A stretch of DNA of 12,795 bases from an uncultured Candidatus Melainabacteria bacterium (GTDB lineage Bacteria > Cyanobacteriota > Vampirovibrionia > LMEP-6097): NCBI GenBank assembly GCA_937927525.1, contig CALBDR010000086.1, positions 1-12,795 on the forward strand. The letters run 5' to 3'. Within the stretch, counting starts at the first letter, position 1; each line of letters begins with the position of its first letter. Under the pieces are notes generated by a model. It ran no database searches. It saw only the letters and a list, made by a program, of their open reading frames with translations, and was not told the origin of the DNA. Below, one piece after another: positions 12,404-12,795 of the stretch. The position numbers and the translations under genes were made by a program.

Positions 12404-12795
12404 TTAATATATAAATATGTTTTTCACTTTTGATAGTAAAAATAGTGTATGTTTACAGACCTCAAATGTGAGAGGTGAAATGAAATATATATATAATCCG
12501 GCAAAACCCCAGGCGGATAATATATCCCAGATATCATGAACTTTTAAGTAAAGTCTTGATAAACCTAAGAAAATAGGTATAAGTAAGAAAATAATTTGAA
12601 GAGGGAAGCTAAAGTCAAAGAAATAAACTAAAGAATAGAAAAATACTGTTGACATAAATGCATGCCCGGAGGGCATGCTGTAACCCTTAACTTTCACTTT
12701 TGCATTTTCTTTATTTGGTCTAGGCTTACGTATCGCATTCTTCAGGAATAAATTAGTTGCATAGCCGAAGAACCATACAGATGAAAGATAAGCAC
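12404..12795 (-). CDS. PAP2-family membrane phosphatase, 5' end outside the window
   Basis: An integral membrane phosphatase of the PAP2 superfamily (phosphatidic acid or undecaprenyl-diphosphate phosphatase type). The open frame continues to the right edge with no upstream stop, so about 129 C-terminal residues are visible and the start is missing. All three family motifs are present: K-x6-RP (KNAIRKPRP), PSGH in MPSGHAF, and SR-x5-H-x3-D in SRLYLKVHDIWD, so the active site is intact. At least two hydrophobic helices follow PSGH, consistent with the usual multi-pass topology. An internal GTG at 12695-12697 is not the start because motif 1 lies upstream of it. It precedes the 466-aa orphan by 93 nt. 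The substrate is not determinable; a role in envelope lipid recycling alongside the PBP is possible but unproven. Confidence 0.92.
   Translation of the reverse strand, partial: AYLSSVWFFGYATNLFLKNAIRKPRPNKENAKVKVKGYSMPSGHAFMSTVFFYSLVYFFDFSFPLQIIFLLIPIFLGLSRLYLKVHDIWDILSAWGFAGLYIYFISPLTFEVCKHTLFLLSKVKNIFIY

Noticed and set aside
12404..12697. PAP2 gene as a complete 97-aa protein starting at GTG 12697
   Set aside because: The open frame continues to the window edge and the first catalytic motif (K-x6-RP) lies upstream of that GTG, so the gene is longer and cut by the window.
1..12795. CRISPR array, insertion sequence, att site or replication origin
   Set aside because: I saw no regularly spaced repeats, transposase, terminal inverted repeats, tRNA-edge duplication or DnaA-box cluster on reading both strands.

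Overview
This 12.8 kb window is a densely packed, low-GC bacterial chromosome segment. It carries ordinary housekeeping genes (rpsL, rpsG, rpe, cinA, pheA, a class B penicillin-binding protein and a tRNA-His with an encoded CCA end) mixed with orphan proteins I cannot assign. I see no transposase, integrase, phage gene, CRISPR array or rRNA. Peptidoglycan synthesis, an intact CinA, degenerate GGDEF proteins carrying an LPG-N-R motif and lineage-specific hydrophobic orphans would fit a non-photosynthetic cyanobacterial relative (Melainabacteria/Vampirovibrionia type). That placement is an impression from protein style, not a demonstrated assignment.

Left part (1-3240): a strong palindromic terminator and tRNA-His(GUG), then a minus-strand operon rpe - PAS histidine kinase - REC/GGDEF/REC protein. 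Its three genes overlap by 11 and 10 nt, so translation is probably coupled. All three signalling domains of the last gene have lost key residues.

Middle (3240-5200): a small acidic orphan on the plus strand shares a bidirectional terminator with rpsG. The rpsL-rpsG pair (minus) is cut off from the usual fusA/tuf continuation. Divergent from rpsL is a small GNAT-like protein whose leader contains two hairpins, one of which buries the ribosome binding site.

Right-middle (5200-8430): cinA lies 2 nt behind a 359-aa orphan. The promoter region of that orphan holds two Fur-type 7-1-7 inverted repeats whose centres are 42 bp apart. Divergent from it is a nucleoside-phosphorylase-fold protein whose 3' end overlaps the convergent PBP gene by 29 nt.

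Right part (8400-12795): a minus-strand cluster reads 466-aa orphan - pheA - PBP (ftsI-like). It is preceded by a PAP2-family phosphatase gene that runs off the right edge of the window.

Two starts are corrected relative to the longest ORFs: rpsL starts at 4624 and the acidic orphan at 3271. The most notable cross-cutting signal is that several genes lacking a Shine-Dalgarno sequence (rpe, rpsL, cinA, the nucleosidase-like gene, pheA) have a TATAAT-like hexamer 7-12 nt before the start codon, while most of the other genes have a clear Shine-Dalgarno sequence. This suggests leaderless transcripts alongside conventional ones.
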